Shown: piece by piece, positions 4,098 to 5,894 of the stretch
Layout of the letters: every line of letters starts with the position of its first letter
Numbering within the stretch: position 1 is the stretch's first letter
NCBI GenBank assembly: GCA_964638245.1
Contig: CAZWZG010000173.1
Location: forward strand, 1-5,894
Source: CAZWZG01 sp964638245
Lineage (GTDB): Bacteria; Pseudomonadota; Alphaproteobacteria; Rhodobacterales; Rhodobacteraceae
DNA length: 5,894 nucleotides
Direction: 5' to 3'
Made by a program: the position numbers and the translations under genes
Notes under the pieces: model-generated
Database searches by the model: none
Told to the model about the DNA's origin: nothing
Seen by the model: only the letters and a program-made list of their open reading frames with translations

Positions 4098-5075
4098 ATG
4101 CGACTTTCATCTATTGAGTTCTGTGCGGGCGCGGGCGGACAAGCGCTCGGGCTAGAGAAATCCGGGTTCGACCACAAATTGCTCGTGGACAATGATCGGG
4201 ACTGCTGCGCGACGCTTAAGTTGAACCGTCCGAATTGGCGCGTTGAGCACGCAGATATGGCGACTTTCGACGCATCCGAATTTAAGGGCGTTGACCTATT
4301 TGCCGGTGGTTTGCCGTGCCCGCCATTTTCTTTGGCCGGAAAGCAACTTGGCGAAGACGACGAACGAAACCTATTTCCATCAGCATTTCGATTGATCGAG
4401 CAAGTAGAGCCAAAATTCGTTTTGATCGAGAATGTTAAGGGACTTCTTTCGCCGAGGTTTGAGGGGTATCGAGAAAAACTTGCGTCAGAGTTTGAGGCGC
4501 TAGGCTTCAAATCCAAGATCAAGCTTCTCAACGCGAGCAGCTACGGTGTGTCGCAACTCAGACCACGCGTTGCGATTGTTGCGGCGCGAGAAAAATACTG
4601 GCGCTTCTTCGACTTTCCGCGCCCTTTCCGCAGGTCACCGAAGACCGTTGGAGAAAAGCTCTTTGACCTAATGGCTGAGCGCGGCTGGTCGGAAGCTTCC
4701 GTATGGGCACAACAGGCAAATGAGATTGCGCCGACGATTGTTGGCGGCTCTAAGAAGCACGGCGGTCCTGACCTGGGCCCGACTCGGGCGCGGGCTGCGT
4801 GGTTAAAACTGGGAGTGAACGGAAAGTCGATTGCAGAGCTTGCGCCGGAGCGCGATGCAACGGACATCCCAAGGCTGACGCCTCGAATGGTAGCGAGGAT
4901 TCAGGGCTTCCCGGACACTTGGCAGTTCTCCGGAAAAAAGACTGCAGCCTATCGGCAGATCGGCAATGCGTTCCCACCTCCTGTGGCTCGAGTACTAGGC
5001 AATAGGATTAGAGCTGCAATCCTAGCCGAAGATCGAGGCTTGGACATCGTGTCAGCGTCGATTGCGGCGGAGTAG
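4098..5075 (+). CDS. C5-cytosine DNA methyltransferase (type II modification enzyme)
   Basis: Transfers a methyl group from S-adenosylmethionine to carbon 5 of cytosine in a specific DNA site. All main motifs are present in 325 residues: motif I FCAGAGGQALG (8-18), motif IV GLPCPPFSLAG with catalytic C74, motif VI ENV (111-113), motif VIII QLRPR (153-157), then the target-recognition region (about 165-255) with APTIVGGSKKHGGPDLGP, motif IX RMVARIQGFPD (263-273), and motif X QIGNAFPPPVA (287-297). The recognition region is short and the site cannot be read from sequence. GGAGG (4089-4093) precedes the ATG by four bases. The gene is AT-richer than its neighbours, a sign of transfer. The HNH nuclease follows after 2 bases, which argues for a restriction-modification pair rather than an orphan enzyme. 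Confidence 0.96.
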   Translation: MRLSSIEFCAGAGGQALGLEKSGFDHKLLVDNDRDCCATLKLNRPNWRVEHADMATFDASEFKGVDLFAGGLPCPPFSLAGKQLGEDDERNLFPSAFRLIEQVEPKFVLIENVKGLLSPRFEGYREKLASEFEALGFKSKIKLLNASSYGVSQLRPRVAIVAAREKYWRFFDFPRPFRRSPKTVGEKLFDLMAERGWSEASVWAQQANEIAPTIVGGSKKHGGPDLGPTRARAAWLKLGVNGKSIAELAPERDATDIPRLTPRMVARIQGFPDTWQFSGKKTAAYRQIGNAFPPPVARVLGNRIRAAILAEDRGLDIVSASIAAE

Positions 5076-5077
5076 TT

Positions 5078-5637
5078 ATGACAAAACGCGGCGCAAGACA
5101 CTTGTTAAGAGAACACTTCTTAGCAAATGTCGGACGAATCCTCGACTCATCCGAGCTCCAAGAAGTTGCTGGTGGCATCACGGAGTGGGGGCGCCGCGTT
5201 CGCGAATTGAGAAATGAAGAAGGCTACCAGATCCTGACACACAATGATCGCGGTGACCTCAAGCCAGGGCAATATTTGCTCGCCGATCCGAAACCCATAC
5301 CAGCGTTTGCCAGAGCGATCTCAAAAGAAACTCGAAGCTTCGTATTGGATCGCAACGGGTTCACTTGTCAGATGTGCGGAGCCGTGGCTGGAGAACCTCA
5401 CCCATACGACGGTTCAAGAAAAACGCGCCTTCATATCGGCCACGTCATTGACAAATCGATGGGCGGCACTGATGAGCCATCGAACCTTCGCGCGCTTTGC
5501 TCGGTTTGCAATGAAGGTGCTGCTAATTTGACTCTGGATCGGCCGAGCCTTCAAAAGCTTCTGGTGCAAGTGCGGAGAGCAACGGCCTCTGATCAGAAGT
5601 CGGTTCTCGAATGGCTTAAGACAAAGTTTCCAGACGT

Positions 5638-5641
<4 letters not shown>
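5078..5641 (+). CDS. HNH endonuclease, probable cognate restriction enzyme
   Basis: 187 residues. The N-terminal part (about 10-70, with REHFLANVGRILDSSELQEVAG and a WGRRVRELRNEEGYQI segment) resembles a winged-helix DNA-binding domain. Residues 77-150 are an HNH (beta-beta-alpha metal) nuclease: CQMC (C97, C100) and CSVC (C141, C144) would bind structural zinc, with H122 in LHIGHVIDKSMGG, N136 in SNLRAL and N145 after the second cysteine pair as the HNH core. The family hydrolyses DNA with a divalent metal. GGAG (5069-5072) lies five bases before the ATG, inside the end of the methyltransferase gene, so both are probably made from one mRNA with the protective enzyme first. No controller (C) gene is seen. 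Its stop TAG overlaps the lepA stop in CTAG. Restriction activity is inferred from the pairing. Confidence 0.88.

Positions 5642-5894
<253 letters not shown>

Noticed and set aside
3998..4531. 177-codon - strand frame opposite the methyltransferase
   Set aside because: Antisense to a gene with all conserved methyltransferase motifs; low-complexity Ser/Asn-rich product with no recognisable feature.

Overview
The window looks like chromosomal DNA of an alphaproteobacterium, most likely a Rhodobacterales (roseobacter-type) member. This is inferred from the GC-rich codon use and from the glyA and lepA sequences. It runs from the 3' part of glyA to the 3' end of a convergent lepA. Two housekeeping ends flank a middle that holds an unusual non-coding block and a restriction-modification pair.

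Region by region: (1) 1-1719, glyA (serine hydroxymethyltransferase, 5' truncated by the window) overlaps by 4 bases an alpha/beta hydrolase of the YbfF esterase type; both are on the + strand. (2) 1721-1906, a 61-residue single-span membrane protein gene on the - strand, ending 1 base from the hydrolase stop. (3) About 1987-2650, no credible protein gene. Read on the - strand this stretch is an almost unbroken chain of RNA hairpins. Its core is a 61-nt tandem repeat, four full copies plus part of a fifth. Each copy holds two hairpins of about 30 nt with UUCG or CUCG tetraloops, and the copies differ by changes that keep the pairing. After the core come a 13-bp helix closing a two-hairpin domain, further hairpins, and a stem followed by a U tract. 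I read this as a large structured non-coding RNA of about 660 nt that I do not recognise; it is the main result here. (4) 2650-3000, an AT-richer gap with a perfect DnaA box and a one-mismatch box. (5) 3003-3970, a small putative lipoprotein gene, rbsD (D-ribose pyranase) and a Dabb-domain protein gene, all on the + strand. (6) 4098-5641, a C5-cytosine DNA methyltransferase and an HNH nuclease 2 bases apart, probably a type II restriction-modification operon gained by transfer. Its last stop codon shares the palindrome CTAG with the lepA stop. (7) 5638-5894, the lepA 3' end on the - strand.

Functionally, glyA (one-carbon metabolism) and lepA (translation) are core genes and the hydrolase probably rides on the glyA transcript. 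The methyltransferase and nuclease form one defence unit. The RNA block lies just upstream of, and on the same strand as, the small membrane protein gene. It could be an independent RNA with its own terminator or a very long leader of that gene; the sequence alone does not decide.
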